A stretch of 64,000 nt of DNA from Megalobrama amblycephala (GCF_018812025.1 NC_063049.1:34656447-34720446); one strand, 5' to 3'. Shown: positions 34,695 to 47,474, counted from the stretch's first letter. The notes: generated from the letters alone by a model not told the origin. A program made the numbers and translations.

Positions 34695-35365
34695 GAAATT
34701 AATACTTTTATTCATCAAGGATGCATTCAATTTATCAAAAGTGACAGTGAAAGTAAATGCAAATAAATGCTGTTCATTGAACTTTCTATGCATCAAAGAA
34801 TCCAGAAAAATTAAATGTATTATGGTTTCCACAACAATTTTAAGCAACTGTTTTCAACACAGATAATAATCAGAAATGTTTCTTGAGCAGCAAATCAGCA
34901 TATAGACCCTTTTCACAGACAGTGATGATGCGTTTTAACGGTCATCAATATCGTAAATCCTGCAAAGTTTTTTTTTTTTTTTTTTTTAAATGTATGTACA
35001 TTTATAACACTATACTTAGTATTATATTACCTTTTCATCAAATTACAAAAATATATTTAATGTATTCTCTCATTCACCACTGTACCCAACTATGACGACT
35101 TCCGCTTCTAAGAAACCCGGAAATTTGAAAAGGGTCTATTAAAATGATTTCTGAAGGATCATGTGACACTGAAGACTGGAGTAATCATGCTGAAAACCCA
35201 ACATATTTAAAATACATTTTAAAGTATATTGACATAGAAAACAGCTATTTTAATTTGTAATAATATTTCACAATATTACTGTTTTTACTGTATTTTTTTT
35301 TTTTTATTAAAAAATGCAGGCTTTGCGAGCATAAGAGACTTCTTTCAAAAACATTGAAAAGGTTG
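34695..35365 (-). mobile_element. Family A copy, reverse, split by a MITE
   Basis: The left part ends with ttcttgagcagcaaatcagc; the right part resumes with atgatttctgaaggatcatg and ends at ataagagacttctttc. The insertion at 34903-35138 separates them. Confidence 0.65.
34903..35138. mobile_element. Small MITE nested in family A
   Basis: 236 bp bounded by tagacccttttca and the inverted tgaaaagggtcta. Because it interrupts a family A copy, it is the younger insertion. Confidence 0.7.
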
Positions 35366-35655
35366 TCAATTAGCACTGCATTATTCATATACTTTATTGT
35401 CAATAAATACCTTGAGATTGCTTGGAAAACACACATAAACCATATCTTGTCACAATCATGTTTATTGTCTTCACGTTTCATCAGTCAATAATACATTTCT
35501 GCATTTTATTCAGCTGCTGCTACAGCGAATACACATAGCTGAATTACTTCTACAAAACCATTTTGGACATTCTGCGAGAGAGCACCCTCCGTCTTCCAGT
35601 ATGAATGAAACATATATTACACGAGATAATGTTTAGATCGCCTTATTTTATATCA

Positions 35656-35693
35656 TCCATCCATCCATCCATCCATCCATCCATCCATCCATC
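35656..35693. repeat. (ATCC)n microsatellite
   Basis: About 9 units of atcc. Confidence 0.92.
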
Positions 35694-36791
35694 CGTTTGT
35701 TTGTGTGTGAATAAACAAACAACTCACAGAAATGTATTAAAAATTTCATTACAAAATAAAAATAGATTATTACAAAATACTAATTAAACATTTGAAAGCT
35801 TTATATATGAATATAATTACCTAAATAAATATAATACAATATAAAATGTTCATTAAAACTATAGAGTTATATATAGTTTGTATATCAAACTGAATTAACA
35901 CATTAAATTAACAGCCACAATTTTAAACAATTATAAACAACAAAGAAGACCAGACTGCTTTTAGCCTGGAGACTTGATCAGATCCGTATGAGTAAGAACG
36001 AAACAAAAGAATGAGATCTGACACAAAGAAAGCTGAAATGATGGCTTCGTGAACAAAAGGCATGAGCGATTTGTCAGTATGAGAGATGCTGTTGCCTGTC
36101 TAAAGCAAGTGTTTAGCTTGCATCCCCCATCTAGCGTCGCAGAGGATCTCCCACTTCAGATGTGATGAGATCGGTTAATGCCGAGGCGTAATCACAACAG
36201 TGTTTTTAATCACAGGCAGGCGTGCTGAAGAGCACATCAAAGGGGCTTTGAGACGGCCGTCAGCGGAGAGTCAGAGAGCTGCGGCAGAACGTGCAGGTGC
36301 ACTTACACACTGACATCGCTCTCATCTCGCCGATCTGCCTCTCGGAGACTTCTCTTCTGTTTCTCTTTCTCTCTACATTTCTCTCGATGTGTTTCAGGCA
36401 GAAAGCCAGTGTCAGACACAGAGTACATCATGTGACAAACGGTAATCACTACAGCGGTAGAGCTTTCAACAAATGACCCACAAATGTTAAAACAGGCTGG
36501 CGGAACTGTGCTCTCGCTCTCTTTCTGCCTCTCCTGACTCTTTAACTCTAAGCAAATGGGTGTTGCACTGTGTGAATAGAGCTTTTCATTTGTACTCTTT
36601 GAACTCTTGGCAAGAAAGCCTCAGCCTCTTTAGAAAACACGAAAGAGGGGATTCACTAAGAATGAATTACGCATTTGCACATGCTGTCTGCGCTGTTTTA
36701 CTAAAAGAATGATGCAAATCAGGAGATAATAGAAAAGTAGTCAAAATTACAGTTTAAACGGCTCTAAATTTAACAGGCTTACAGGCTAGAT

Positions 36792-36832
36792 ATTCATCAA
36801 ATGATAATACTGCAGATTATCATTTGATGAAT
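36792..36832. repeat. Perfect 17-bp hairpin
   Basis: attcatcaaatgataat (792-808) and its exact complement (816-832) flank the 7-nt loop actgcag. It is not part of any recognised element. Confidence 0.85.
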
Positions 36833-37369
36833 AAATGCCATGATTAATAGAAACTGAACATCTCTTTTAAGTAAACATTCATTAACCACCTCTTTAACAT
36901 CGACGATAAAGGCACAACACATCAAACAGGCTCTACATTTTGTAAGCGGAACACAAATCTGTAGCGAATTATAATGAATGCTTTTGCAAGCTATTTTAAC
37001 TTCACATGGTGTATTCCAATTAATTTTAAGGTTTTATTACAGAACCGCGGAAAGACAACAAATACAAAGTTATTCACTCGACTTTCACGGTTTGCTTTAT
37101 GCAAGTGATAGAAGTGATAGAAATGAATAATTTTCATCATTTTGAATTCAGGTGTACATAGTTATTTGGGTTCACTGCTCTCAATATAATTCTTTTGTTT
37201 TGTATAGGCTACTTCTGTGTTATGTTTCCGACTTGAATGTGTAATAACGAACACCTGACTCGGAAGTATGAGTTTCCCAGATGCACTTGAAGACAGAAAC
37301 AGACCTTAAGAAATATGAGGAGGGGGATTATTCTGGAGCTGGCAACAAAGAGTGAGCCCTGGATCTTAC

Positions 37370-37460
37370 CTGTAGAGAGACCTGCCTCCGATGGTTGCCA
37401 GATTGGAGAAGACACTCAAATCAGTCATGTTTTCTGGCCAGGACTGAATGTTTAGAAAAC
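37370..37460 (-). CDS. erbb4: erbb4 exon 11 (domain III)
   Basis: 91-nt exon encoding [20 protein letters not shown] then ATIGGRSLY. It lies in domain III with the conserved NIQSWP and TIGGR turns; N-M-T is a potential glycosylation site. The acceptor is atgttttccag|GTTTTC and the donor is TACAG|gtaaga, a strong donor. Phases join exons 10 and 12 without changing frame (G|GT and AG|T). Confidence 0.95.
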
Positions 37461-38954
37461 CTGGAAAACATAAGATAACACATACAGTGAGCCAAATGAT
37501 CAGTCAACATAGTAGACATGGTGCCACCTACAGTTATTAAGAGAAATGCATTACTTTCATTGCGGCATGATAAAAAAAAGCTCCCTCGTGGTAGCTTATT
37601 AAAGTCAGTAATGAGTGTGGATGATCAGTGCTGAGCAAACAATTGTGTCATTTGAAAAATATTACCACTTTATAATGCCTATATTTTATTCTCATATCCT
37701 GCATCTATCTCCGTTTATTTAATGCAGATTGAAGAGCTGATAGCTATAGATCAAGGAGACATTTTAATAATGGATTCAAATTAATAATTTATTGAAGGGA
37801 AAACAATCCTGTGCATGCGCCAAGAAAAGACAAACAGGCCAAGAGAAAGAAAAAAAGAGGACTTTCTTATTAAAGGACAAGGAGAACATAAATTACTCAA
37901 ATTACTTTAACAATGCAAAGCTTGGATGGTGCATATTTCCAGGATTAACTGATATTTGATTGCCTTCAAACTAATTCATAACTTTCAGAGGGACATGCTT
38001 GAGCAATAGCAGTCTTATGTTAAGAAACTAATATAAATATTATTCCTGCTGAGAGTTTATGGTCATATCTCTAGGCCAAAACTTGTAGTTATCATTCCTG
38101 GTCTGCTTAGTTGTGGTTCATTAAAATTTTGGATACAAAAGTTTGGATTCCACACTCATTAGCATGTCTACCGGAAAAGACTACAGTAAATATTAATGCA
38201 GCCATTTGATTAAGACATTTGCCTCCAGTGATGGTTTTCTGGAGAGAGAAATGCCATCAATAAATCATAAGTCATCTAAATTTGATATATTCTGACATCA
38301 GATAAGCTCTATTCACATTGTTGATAGCCAGACTGTTTATTAATGCAAAACCTGCAAAAAGTGAGCCTAAAATGGCACGATTTTCACTCTTAGAAATGGA
38401 TAGCTTCAGAGCTGAAATGGGGTTAAACGCTTCAGCATTTGCATTTTCCGCTGCCTGAGTTATTTCGTCAAAGGTTGTGGAAGCAGATTAGAGGAAGTGC
38501 CTCAGTGAGGTGTCGTTAGCGTGGTGTCTGCTGACACTAATTGCCTTAATGACAAAACTGTGCGATGGGAAGTCTAAGAGAGTGTGTGTGCAGTGCCTTG
38601 AGAGTGGGCCGCTTGCCTGTCTCTGTTGTAATCTGTTTATTTTACGTGTGGAGGCGAGACTTCATCATGATAATAGTGCTAACGAGGTCCCAGCGAACAC
38701 CTGTCGGCTCCAGACTAACATCAGGAGAGTAATGCTGCCCCACAAATGAATTACACACAAGAATCACAAAGGGAACTGCTGCAAATGAGTCTGAGTAACA
38801 CAAAACATAGCTGACGACACCAGAGGGTTTATAGATGTGCACCAACATGTTCCTAAGGCTAGGATCTAGGTCATACCTCAGAAATGTTTATGCACATACC
38901 GTATTGTATGCAGTTTACTGTATACAGTATTGTTATATCAGTGCATATAAAGTA

Positions 38955-39090
38955 CAATACTGTTCAAAAGTTTGGAGTCAGCAATATATTTTTTTAAAGA
39001 AATGTATGCTTTTATTCAGACATTTATTCAGACATTTTTATTTAAGACATTTATAACATTACATTTTTTTTCTAATTCAAATAAATGCTG
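38955..39090 (+). mobile_element. Family A fragment
   Basis: Starts with acaatactgttcaaaagttt and ggagtcagcaatat, then the usual T-rich stretch and attcaaataaatgctgttc. Confidence 0.55.
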
Positions 39091-40355
39091 TTCAACATTA
39101 TATTTTTAATAATTTATCTAATTATTAAAAATATTAAACATCTTTCAAATAATCATTTAACAAAAAAATAGTGTGGAAAACTATATTTTAAACTAGATTT
39201 GTATTATATGTTTCTGGCTGAGAAAATGCAATAAATAAATTTGGAGAAATATGAGACATCATCATCAAAAGGCTGCAAAATATTTATTTTTTTTCTATTA
39301 GAAAATATTGATAGTTTTTCAGCTGTATGTCCCAGTGCTAACCCCCTCAGGTCAGCCTCTTCTGTCCATCTCTTTTGAGAGATGATTCACACAGGGCTTG
39401 AGCCGAAGGCAGTGCCGGCAAGAGCCACAGGCATTTCCTCAAATCTTCAAATACTAGTGACGAATCATCCATCTGAGGATGTGAAATGATCGTTTAATGT
39501 AAGTCAGGGTTGTTTGGGGTTTACTGGGAGTCATACTGATCATGCACCCATACAAAAATGAAATAACATCAATCTGAAGGGTCTTTCATTTCAGCTGCAA
39601 ATTCTCACAGCTAGACAACCTTCTTCAAGCCTGTTGGCGATCTTCGATCCAAAATGTACACTGAATTTAGTCAAACGGAGAAAGTAAACACATTCAATTT
39701 AAAAACCCACTGTAAAGAAATACATAGAGTAGGAGCCTCTGGATCTGTCAAAGTCTTCAAGCTGGGGGTCACAGAGCAGAAATAACACCTTCCAGTGAAG
39801 ACGTTGCTCTGTCAGAAACTGTGGCCACCTGCATATAGATGTGACAGCCTGACATGCATGCCTCACTGACTTGGAAAGCCCTCTTTGCTGTCACCACAGC
39901 AAGAGAGAGCGAGAGAGATAAAGAGTGAAAGGAAGAGAGAGAGAGAAGTGTTTTCAACTGCTTTCATGTTTCTTATGAGCCAAGAGTCCTGCTCTCCTAT
40001 GGGAAGCTCTCTTCAGTTGGAGAAATCTCCCTCATCATGTATTCATCATATATAGGGCCTCCCCGCTGAGATACAGAGAAACGGACACTCGTACAAACAC
40101 ACACATTTACACACATCCCACTAACACGTCTACAAATGCACAAACGCATTAGATCTTCCTCTTTGCTTTGCTCCATGTGTTTTTGATGTAACTCTTCAAT
40201 AAAACAGGTGGATTATGTAAATCTGGGCATGTGAATCAGCTATTTTTATTTTACAGGCCCTTCTTTATGGAAGCATGAGTTAAGGAGTGTTCCAAAATGT
40301 AGGAAGTCTTCTGTCTGTTACCTTCTAAGGTAAACACTCTCCACCTACTAACTAA

Positions 40356-40588
40356 AGCTGGGGACACACTTAATGATTGTAAGGTCGATTATGAATGTAA
40401 ATCGATACTTGCGACTGATTGCGCTCAAACGGATCCAGTCAGAGCCAGTTGCGTTCAGTCTGTGATAAGAGTCGGTGTTCAAATTCCATGTGTGAGTATA
40501 TAAATCTGCTTCAGTCGCAGGAAACAATCGCTGTGTGTTGAGCTCAGTCTTAGAATGTTTTAGCTAGTCATTAAATGTGTGCCCGGCT
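40356..40588. mobile_element. Inverted-repeat element, ends gctggggacacactt
   Basis: About 233 bp with inverted ends aagctggggacacacttaatga and tcattaaatgtgtgcccggctt (one or two mismatches). Non-coding. Confidence 0.65.
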
Positions 40589-42020
40589 TAATGCGTACAC
40601 ATTATGGAAAGCATGCTAACAAGATGGGATTTAAACTTTGTCGGCTGAAGAACCAAGTTTGATTTGAAGAAGAAAAATGTACTAAGCACAATGTTCTCTT
40701 ACCATTGTTGATTTCTAACACACTCACTTTGTTTGTTGTGGTCTTGTGGCTGTCAGAGTAGAAACGAAAGCTGATGCTCTTTGTACGAGTAATTTACTGT
40801 TGTCTACTTTCACATTCATACGTAGATTGTGTGAGCTTATTTTGTCCATTAGATTAAAAGGTCTGAAAAAGCCCATAGACTTACCCGCATATAGACCCTC
40901 CCATTGAAGAAATCCCCTTCTGTCCCCTATATAGCTGCCCTATATGGGGACAGAAGTGGCTGAAAGTGGACAAAAGAGACGGATTAAACCACCTGGTGTA
41001 AACGGGAATGTCTTTCTCATCTACTTATGATCCGATCAATCAAAATGCATCTTAATACCAGGTGTAAGCAGGGCCTTAATGTGTTACATAATGCTCATCA
41101 TGCAAGGTGCGCAGTAAATATAACTTGACAGAATTTGAGTTAGCAGTGCTTGTGTTAGCACATACTCTAATAAGCATAAACATATATAAATATTGGGTAA
41201 AACTGTTCATTTTTAATTTGAATGAAATATTTATCTTTACACATTTCAGTCATTTTTTTAAAGAAATTAAACTTTAATGTATTTAACAGGCATTACATGA
41301 AAAAAACTCAAATAAAACGTAAATATTTATATAAATACCTTGGCGACCAACATGTTGCATTGAACAAGATGAGGTTATAATGTGCAGACAACCCAAGTTA
41401 CAACAAAGCTGCCGTTAGAAGTTGCTTTTTCCTATAGAAACAGTCAGACGCGCACTTCCTACAGAGACACATGCTTAGGACTGCGCATGCGCGTTAGCTT
41501 GATCTAGCCTGAAAAATGCATTTTTTTGTCATTATTTGAGCGTTTAGAAACAACATTTACGTGACAGTTGTTGTCAGATTTCATTGGTGATTTCAAATAT
41601 GAAATTTAATCGAAAGCTTAGCGAACAGCTTTGGAGAATTTGATGTTTCCCCATTCAAAGAGATAGGAGCTGCACTTGCATGCCCGAGAGGCATGCCAAG
41701 TGAAATGACTTGTCCTAAAGAGGCTTTGGTTACAATGAGGTCAAATAAGTCACTTCCAGATAAATAAATAAACACAAAATAAATAAAAAATCATGATGTA
41801 GCCAGTCAATATTAGCATATAACATTTATTTAAATATGTGCCTGCCAGAGAAGAATAGGCTCTCCCTATTGAGTGCTGGTTCTTCAGGTTTCTTCTATGT
41901 CATTTTTGGCTTGCTCGCTTTGTGTTTGTAAGGCACTATACATTTTTCAAGGATGCATTAAACAATATGTGCTATATTATTATGTAAAAGCCCAATCCAA
42001 ATAAAACTAACTTGACTTAC

Positions 42021-42094
42021 CAGTGATTTCTCGAACGGTGCGGAACACATTGAGTTTCTCTGGATCCAAGGGCTCTATGTTGTGGTATATGTCC
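42021..42094 (-). CDS. erbb4: erbb4 exon 10 (domain III)
   Basis: 74-nt exon encoding DIYHNIEPLDPEKLNVFRTV then REITG. It continues domain III; the LDPEKLNVFRTVREITG strand is strongly ErbB4-like. The acceptor is gtgttacag|GGACAT and the donor is ACTG|gtaagtc. The start differs from mammals as I recall them (IYHN where mammals have a PYNA-type sequence), a normal teleost difference. Confidence 0.94.
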
Positions 42095-43145
42095 CTGTAA
42101 CACACACAAAGATCGATGCAAATACACATCATGCTAAGAACATACTGAGAGCCACATAATTTCTTTAACAAATCAAGAAAAACCTGGCATTTTGCTACCA
42201 GATGAAGCTGATCGTGTAACAAGCTCTAAAGCTAATCGTGGGAAGCCCATTTGTAAAAAAAACCCCGCAAAATATTATTAGAGAGTCCAGAAGTGCAGAT
42301 TATGAATACAAAAGCATTTAACCAGTGTCTGCTGACCACATCCATCCCAGTATTTTCTAGACCTTTTTTTAAGTCTCCATGCCTTATAATGTTCTTTTGA
42401 GCAGTACAGCAGGTTTTAATAGCACCACTGAGCTGAAGATCTTCGGGGAGGACGTGTCCAGAACACCTGCTGACTCGGCATGTGTGAGAATGTGCACATG
42501 GGAATACGTGTAAGAAATACGTGCACTCCATATCACAGTTTGTGGTGGAGATGATGTCATCTGCATGCCTATCAGGATGTGCGTATGTGTGCACATGGGT
42601 TTTCCCAGCATGCTGCGGCTGGATTGCTCTTTAAGAGCAGAGTCAGCTATAAGGGGTTAGAAGGCCGGCCAATCAGGCGCAGTGGGATCAGAAAGAGGCC
42701 ACTGGAGGGAGCAGGTCAACCAGAGGTCAAATGGCTTCTTGACAAGCTGACAATCAAATATTTCACAGCACTTACATAAAGAGGGGGCAGCACATTTCTC
42801 ATATAAAATCACATTAACTGCAATCGTCTTGAGAGTCAGTAGAAGGTCTCGTAGGGCTTGCTTGACTGTCCAAACTCGCAAAGTGTGTTAACGGCACTGT
42901 TATGTGAGCTATTAAACTGACCACTGTAGTTTTTTTTTTTTACACAGCCATGATGTGAATGGTTTCTCTAGAGCTTTTCTTCCACATGAATCCCCTCCTG
43001 CATCATTAAAGCTGATGTTATCAGATAAAAAGCAGCAGCATAGGTCAAATGGCTTCCGACAATCCAATATCCGATATTCAGCTGTAAAGCAGAGTGCAAT
43101 GGCTGTGAAGTGAGCCGACAGAGGCCGTGAAGGAGCCACTCTCAC
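42095..43145 (-). other. erbb4 intron 9
   Basis: About 1 kb between exons 10 and 9. I see no repeat element or extra exon in it. Confidence 0.7.
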
Positions 43146-43272
43146 CCTTTAATGCCTGTGATGAGGAACACCAGGTTTCCGTTGATCTTGGTGCAGTTGA
43201 TGAATCTGTCGATGTTGCTGGAGTCGACGGTTTGAGCTGTCTGAAGGCTGGCAGTGCCAATCCCATCACATG
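43146..43272 (-). CDS. erbb4: erbb4 exon 9 (start of domain III)
   Basis: 127-nt exon giving [20 protein letters not shown] then [20 protein letters not shown]. This opens domain III (L2), the second leucine-rich beta-helix that, with domain I, forms the ligand-binding pocket. The acceptor is atgttatag|CATGTG and the donor is AAAGG|gtgaga. An N-linked site (N-C-T) is visible in FINCTKIN. Length and split-codon phases (2 at start, 2 at end) match the EGFR family exon of the same position. Confidence 0.95.
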
Positions 43273-44393
43273 CTATAACATAAAACAGAATAAAAATTTC
43301 AGGTGATGTTTGATAACTTTGAGAGAAAGAATAATTAATGAATGGTTAATGTCCGGTCAATTGACACTTTCAGAAATTGGTTTGCAATTGGGTTCCCACC
43401 AAAATACCATTCTTAGCACATTACTGTTACCAACTATAACTACAAGGCTACCAAACTACAAGGTACTCGTTATTTGAAATCGTCAAGTTAAAGTCAAGCT
43501 ACTCTAAAAAGTAGTAGTATGCTACAAGCTACTAACAAAAGAAGTTAAATTATTTAACAGAGCAATATCTTTTTCAAATATTTAATTTTTTTAAATAATT
43601 AATTTTTTAGTTTATTGCTTCACTGTGCACAATGCATGTACTGTGATGCAGTGTTTTGTCACAATAAACAGTAGCTTGTTTATTAGAAAGGCTGCACTAT
43701 CCTGATAACAGTGAAGCTACTGTCACACTATTGATACAAATTTGTTAATTTAATAGTTATTTATTCACCAACGCAGGTGTGTTTACCACCTCTGTCATGA
43801 AAAAAAATGCATTGCACAAAATGACAGAATAATTCAGAAAGCATCTTTCAATGGTTGAAGGAGATTTAGTTGCTGATGGGGGAAAAAAACAGGCCAAAAC
43901 AATTCTAGATGGTCAGCAACAAACCAGGTCAACCTCAGCTAGTAATAATTTTAAGCTACACTAGAAAAATTATTAAAACAAAAATATTAATATATTAAAA
44001 TATTAATATATAGCATATAAATAATAATAAAATAATACTATTATAAATTAAGGAGCGTATTCAATAGCATTGAAGTTTTTGCTTTGGTATCAGATTATGA
44101 AATTTCACTGACAACTGAAATTTTGGTTTTGTGGCAATCATCATAGTAAATATAGCATTTTTGTGAGAATTAAAGGGATAGTTCACCCAAAAATGAAATT
44201 TCTGTCATCATTTACTCCCCCTCTCAGTAAAGTAGTCCCAAACCTGTATACATTTCTTTGTCCTTATTTGACATTCTTCCAAATATCTTCCTTTGTGTTC
44301 AACAGAACAAAGACATTCATACAGGTTTGGAACTACTTGTGGGTGAATTTTCATTTTTGGGTGAACTATCCCTTTAAAGAAGTGTGTGATCAC
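43273..44393 (-). other. erbb4 intron 8
   Basis: About 1.1 kb; the exon 8-proximal end is occupied by a palindromic MITE (44170-44377). The rest is AT-rich sequence without features. Confidence 0.75.
44170..44377. mobile_element. Palindromic MITE next to exon 8 donor
   Basis: 208 bp from ttaaagggatagttcaccc to gggtgaactatcccttta, with TTAA/TTTAA at the edges. The inner arms (caaacctgtatac / catacaggtttgga) also pair. It is a very common cyprinid-type short element. Confidence 0.8.
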
Positions 44394-44507
44394 CTTTAGG
44401 GCAGATATCAGTGCAGGGGATGCACATCTTGATCCTGTTCTCCTCCACCTCCATCTTGTTGCTGGGACAGGCTCTGACACAGGAGCTGTGGTCCACCACA
44501 AAGTTAT
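44394..44507 (-). CDS. erbb4: erbb4 exon 8 (end of domain II)
   Basis: 114-nt exon encoding [20 protein letters not shown], then [17 protein letters not shown]. It completes domain II with four conserved Cys pairs and leads into domain III. The acceptor is gcgtgacag|ATAACTTT and the donor is AAAG|gtgatcac. The donor context (GTGATC) is a weaker match to the consensus than most others in the gene. A palindromic MITE ends only about 16 nt past the exon edge (44170-44377), so the start of intron 8 is almost immediately transposon sequence. Confidence 0.95.
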
Positions 44508-44886
44508 CTGTCACGCCACACACAGAGGCAGAACAAACTGTCAGACGGCAGCATGCCCCTGAACAAACTCTAAGCAATCTCTGTGAAAAAGGCCATTGAC
44601 ATTTTGTAATGGCAGAGAAGAAATATCCATTCTCAGACAAAAAACATTAACACATCTGCACAAATACAGCGGGGACTGTGGCATGTGTGTGTAGAAAGAG
44701 CCTATTTCCGGCAGTGACTGTGCAACGTGACATCCATCACCAGAGAGGAGAGAGGGCTCACAGAGGGCCAGATAAAAGAAGATGGAGCTCTCAAGTGCAG
44801 ACGTCTCTCTTCACCTCTTACATGTAACGTGAATCTCAGAGTCTTACTGTGGCATTACATTTGACGTGACACCAAAAGAACGAATA

Positions 44887-45110
44887 AAGGCCTGTACACA
44901 CCAGGACAAATATCGCACGCGTTTATCGCCAGCGTTTTTCGAGACGTTATTTTGTGTTCATACCCAAGTGATTTTCACTGGCGATGCGCAGAGTGAACAT
45001 GCAATTTAATTCCCTGACAGTATGTGGCACTTGTGCTTAACGGTATTGCAAATAAACATATTTATGATATTAATAAAGTTAAAGAAGATAAAAATGCAGA
45101 TATAAAATGG

Positions 45111-45181
<71 letters not shown>

Positions 45182-45491
45182 GTCGTCTTGGTATCAGTGT
45201 GTGCTCAGCAAGACCGTTTTGTGCTTGAGCGCCACCAAGTCGTGTTTTACTGTAACTTTAGCAGCTCCAGGCACGTAAACAAAAGCGCCACTCTCATTGG
45301 TCGGCCAGTTTTTAACGCGGCGCGTCAAACCAAAAAAACAAACCTGAGGCGTTTTTTTCAAAATGATCCTTTTACGCCTCGCGTTTTTCGCGTCGGTGTG
45401 CACACTCACATTAGCGCCGTTTGTTTAGTCTCGAGGCGTTAAACGTTGGCGATAATCGCGTACGATATTCGTCCCGGTGTGTACAGGCCTT
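44887..45491. mobile_element. Inverted-repeat element, ends aaggcctgtacacacc
   Basis: 605 bp with inverted ends aaggcctgtacacaccagga and the complement tcccggtgtgtacaggcctt, extended by aatatcg / cgatatt. It contains an (AT)n tract at about 45114-45180. Confidence 0.75.
45114..45180. repeat. (AT)n microsatellite
   Basis: About 33 TA units. Confidence 0.95.
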
Positions 45492-45984
45492 AACCCTGGG
45501 TAAAAAACACAACCCTCACTCGACAGATTAGTGAAACACAACCAAACTGAGGATTTCAGAGCTGTACCATTGAATGAAGTGGCCTTGTGTAAATGCAGAA
45601 GGCAGTTAGGGTTATGGGACGGTTCTCTGAGTACTGCACGATAACATTCATCGTGGACTGAGCACTGGAGTGGGCGTCTGTCAGTGGGCAAACCCTTCAT
45701 TCTGCAGCTGTGGCAGCCCAGCAAGGGGGAATAATGGCACTCGTGCTCACCTATCATCACTGTTATCACAACTCTGTTTCATTATTTGATGCTGCTTTCT
45801 CTTTCCCCGTTCTCTCCTCTTCAAAGAAGTCAGGCCAGTTCATAAGAAACTATTCTATTCACAGTCAGCTCTGTTTTATATTGTATAAAACTGAGTGTTG
45901 CATTGTATGCATGCATATAGTACTATATGTATAATACTTTGTTATGATGCTGACATTGCAAAGCCATTAAAACATTAAAATGTA

Positions 45985-47474
45985 CAAACCCAATTCCAAA
46001 AACATTGGGACACTGTACAGATTGTGCATAAAAACAGAATGCAATGATGTGGAAGCTTCAAATTTCAATACTTTATTCAGAATACAACATAGATGACATA
46101 TCAAATGTTTAAACTGAGAAAATGTATAAGTTTACCACTGTGTGGCATCCCCTCTTCTTTTTATAACAGTCTGCAAACGTCTGGGGACTGAGGAGACAAG
46201 TTGCTCAAGTTTAGGAACAGGAATGTTGTCCCATTCTTGTCTAATACAGGCTTCTAGTTGCTCAACTGTCTTAGGTCTTCTTTGTCGCATCTTCCTCTTT
46301 ATGATGCACCAAATGTTTTCTATGGGTGAAAGATCTGGACTGCAGGCTGGCCATTTCAGTACCCGGATCCTCCTTCTACGCAGCCAAGATGTTATAATTG
46401 ATGCAGTATGTGGTCTGGCATTGTCATGTTGGAAAATGCAAGGTCTTCCCTGAAAGAGACGACGTCTGGATGGGAGCATATGTTGTTCTAGAACTTGGAT
46501 ATACCTTTCAGTATTGATGGTGCCTTTCCAGATGTGTAAGCTGCCCATGCCACACGCACTCATGCAACCCCATACCATCAGAGATGCAGGCTTCTGAACT
46601 GAGCGCTGATAACAACTTGGGTTGTCCTTGTCCTCTTTAGTCCGGATGACATGGCGTCCCAGTTTTCCAAAAAGAACTTCAAATTTTTATTCGTCTGACC
46701 ACAGAACAGTTTTCCACATTGCCACAGTCCATTTAAAATGAGCCTTGGCCCAGAGAAAACGCCTGCGCTTCTGGATCATGTTTAGATATGGCTTCTTTTT
46801 TGACCTATAGAGTTTTAGCCGGCAACGGCGAATGGCACGGTAGATTGTGTTCACCGACAATGTTTTCTGGAAGTATTCCTGAGCCCATGTTGTGATTTCC
46901 GTTACAGTAGCATTCCTGTATGTGATGCAGTGCCGTCTAAGGGCCTGAAGATCACGGGCATCCAGTATGGTTTTCCGGCCTTGACCCTTATGCACAGAGA
47001 TTGTTCCAGATTCTCTGAATCTTTGGATGATATTATGCACTGTAGATGATGATAACTTCAAACTCTTTGCAATTTTTCTCTGAGAAACTCCTTTCTGATA
47101 TTGCTCCACTATTTTTCGCCGCAGCATTCTTGACTTCTCAGAGACACTGCCACTCTGAGAGGCTCTTTTTATACCAAATCATGTTGCCAATTGACCTAAT
47201 AAGTTGCAAATTGGTCCTCCACCTGTTCCTTATATGTACATTTAACTTTTCCGGCCTCTTATTGCTACCTGTCCCAACTTTTTTGGAATGTGAAGCTCTC
47301 ATGAAATCCAAAATGAGCCAACATTTGCATTTGCACATGTCTCACTTTCAACATTTGATATGTTATCTATATTCTATTGTGAATAAAATATAAGTTAATG
47401 AGATTTGTAAATTATTGCATTAATTTTTTATTCACAATTTGTACAGTGTCCCAACTTTTTTGGAATTGGGTTTG
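45985..47474 (-). mobile_element. Tc1/mariner element, nearly intact
   Basis: 1490 bp between TA dinucleotides (45983-45984 and 47475-47476), which fit a TA target duplication. The ends caaacccaattccaaaa and their inverted copies are nearly identical and extend, with gaps, for roughly 150 bases. The inner right side repeats the sequence ccaaaaaagttgggac, as in IR/DR type Tc1 ends. It encodes one transposase frame with a single stop. Confidence 0.9.
46132..47127 (-). pseudogene. Tc1 transposase, one nonsense codon
   Basis: Continuous frame of about 330 codons broken only by a TAA at 46687-46689, directly after WSDE. The N-terminus (EQYQKGVSQRKIAKSLKLSS then STVHNIIQRF) is the paired-type helix-turn-helix that binds the inverted repeats. 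Catalytic residues are visible: D in LWSDE, D in [10 protein letters not shown] and E in LSPIENIW, with 34 residues between the second and third (DD34E). The stop lies inside the catalytic core, so the copy is inactive unless read through. Confidence 0.88.

Larger units (their letters stand above)
33908..37369 (-). other. erbb4 intron 11
   Basis: Intron with (ATCC)n at 33995-34020 and 35656-35693, two recurring-family copies (about 34340-34690 and 34695-35365, the second split by a small MITE), and a perfect 17-bp hairpin at 36792-36832. The 36100-36540 stretch is less AT-rich but shows no exon. Confidence 0.75.
37461..42020 (-). other. erbb4 intron 10
   Basis: Intron with a recurring-family fragment (about 38955-39090), a GA-rich stretch near 39900-39945 and a short inverted-repeat element at 40356-40588. 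Nothing else is identified. Confidence 0.7.
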
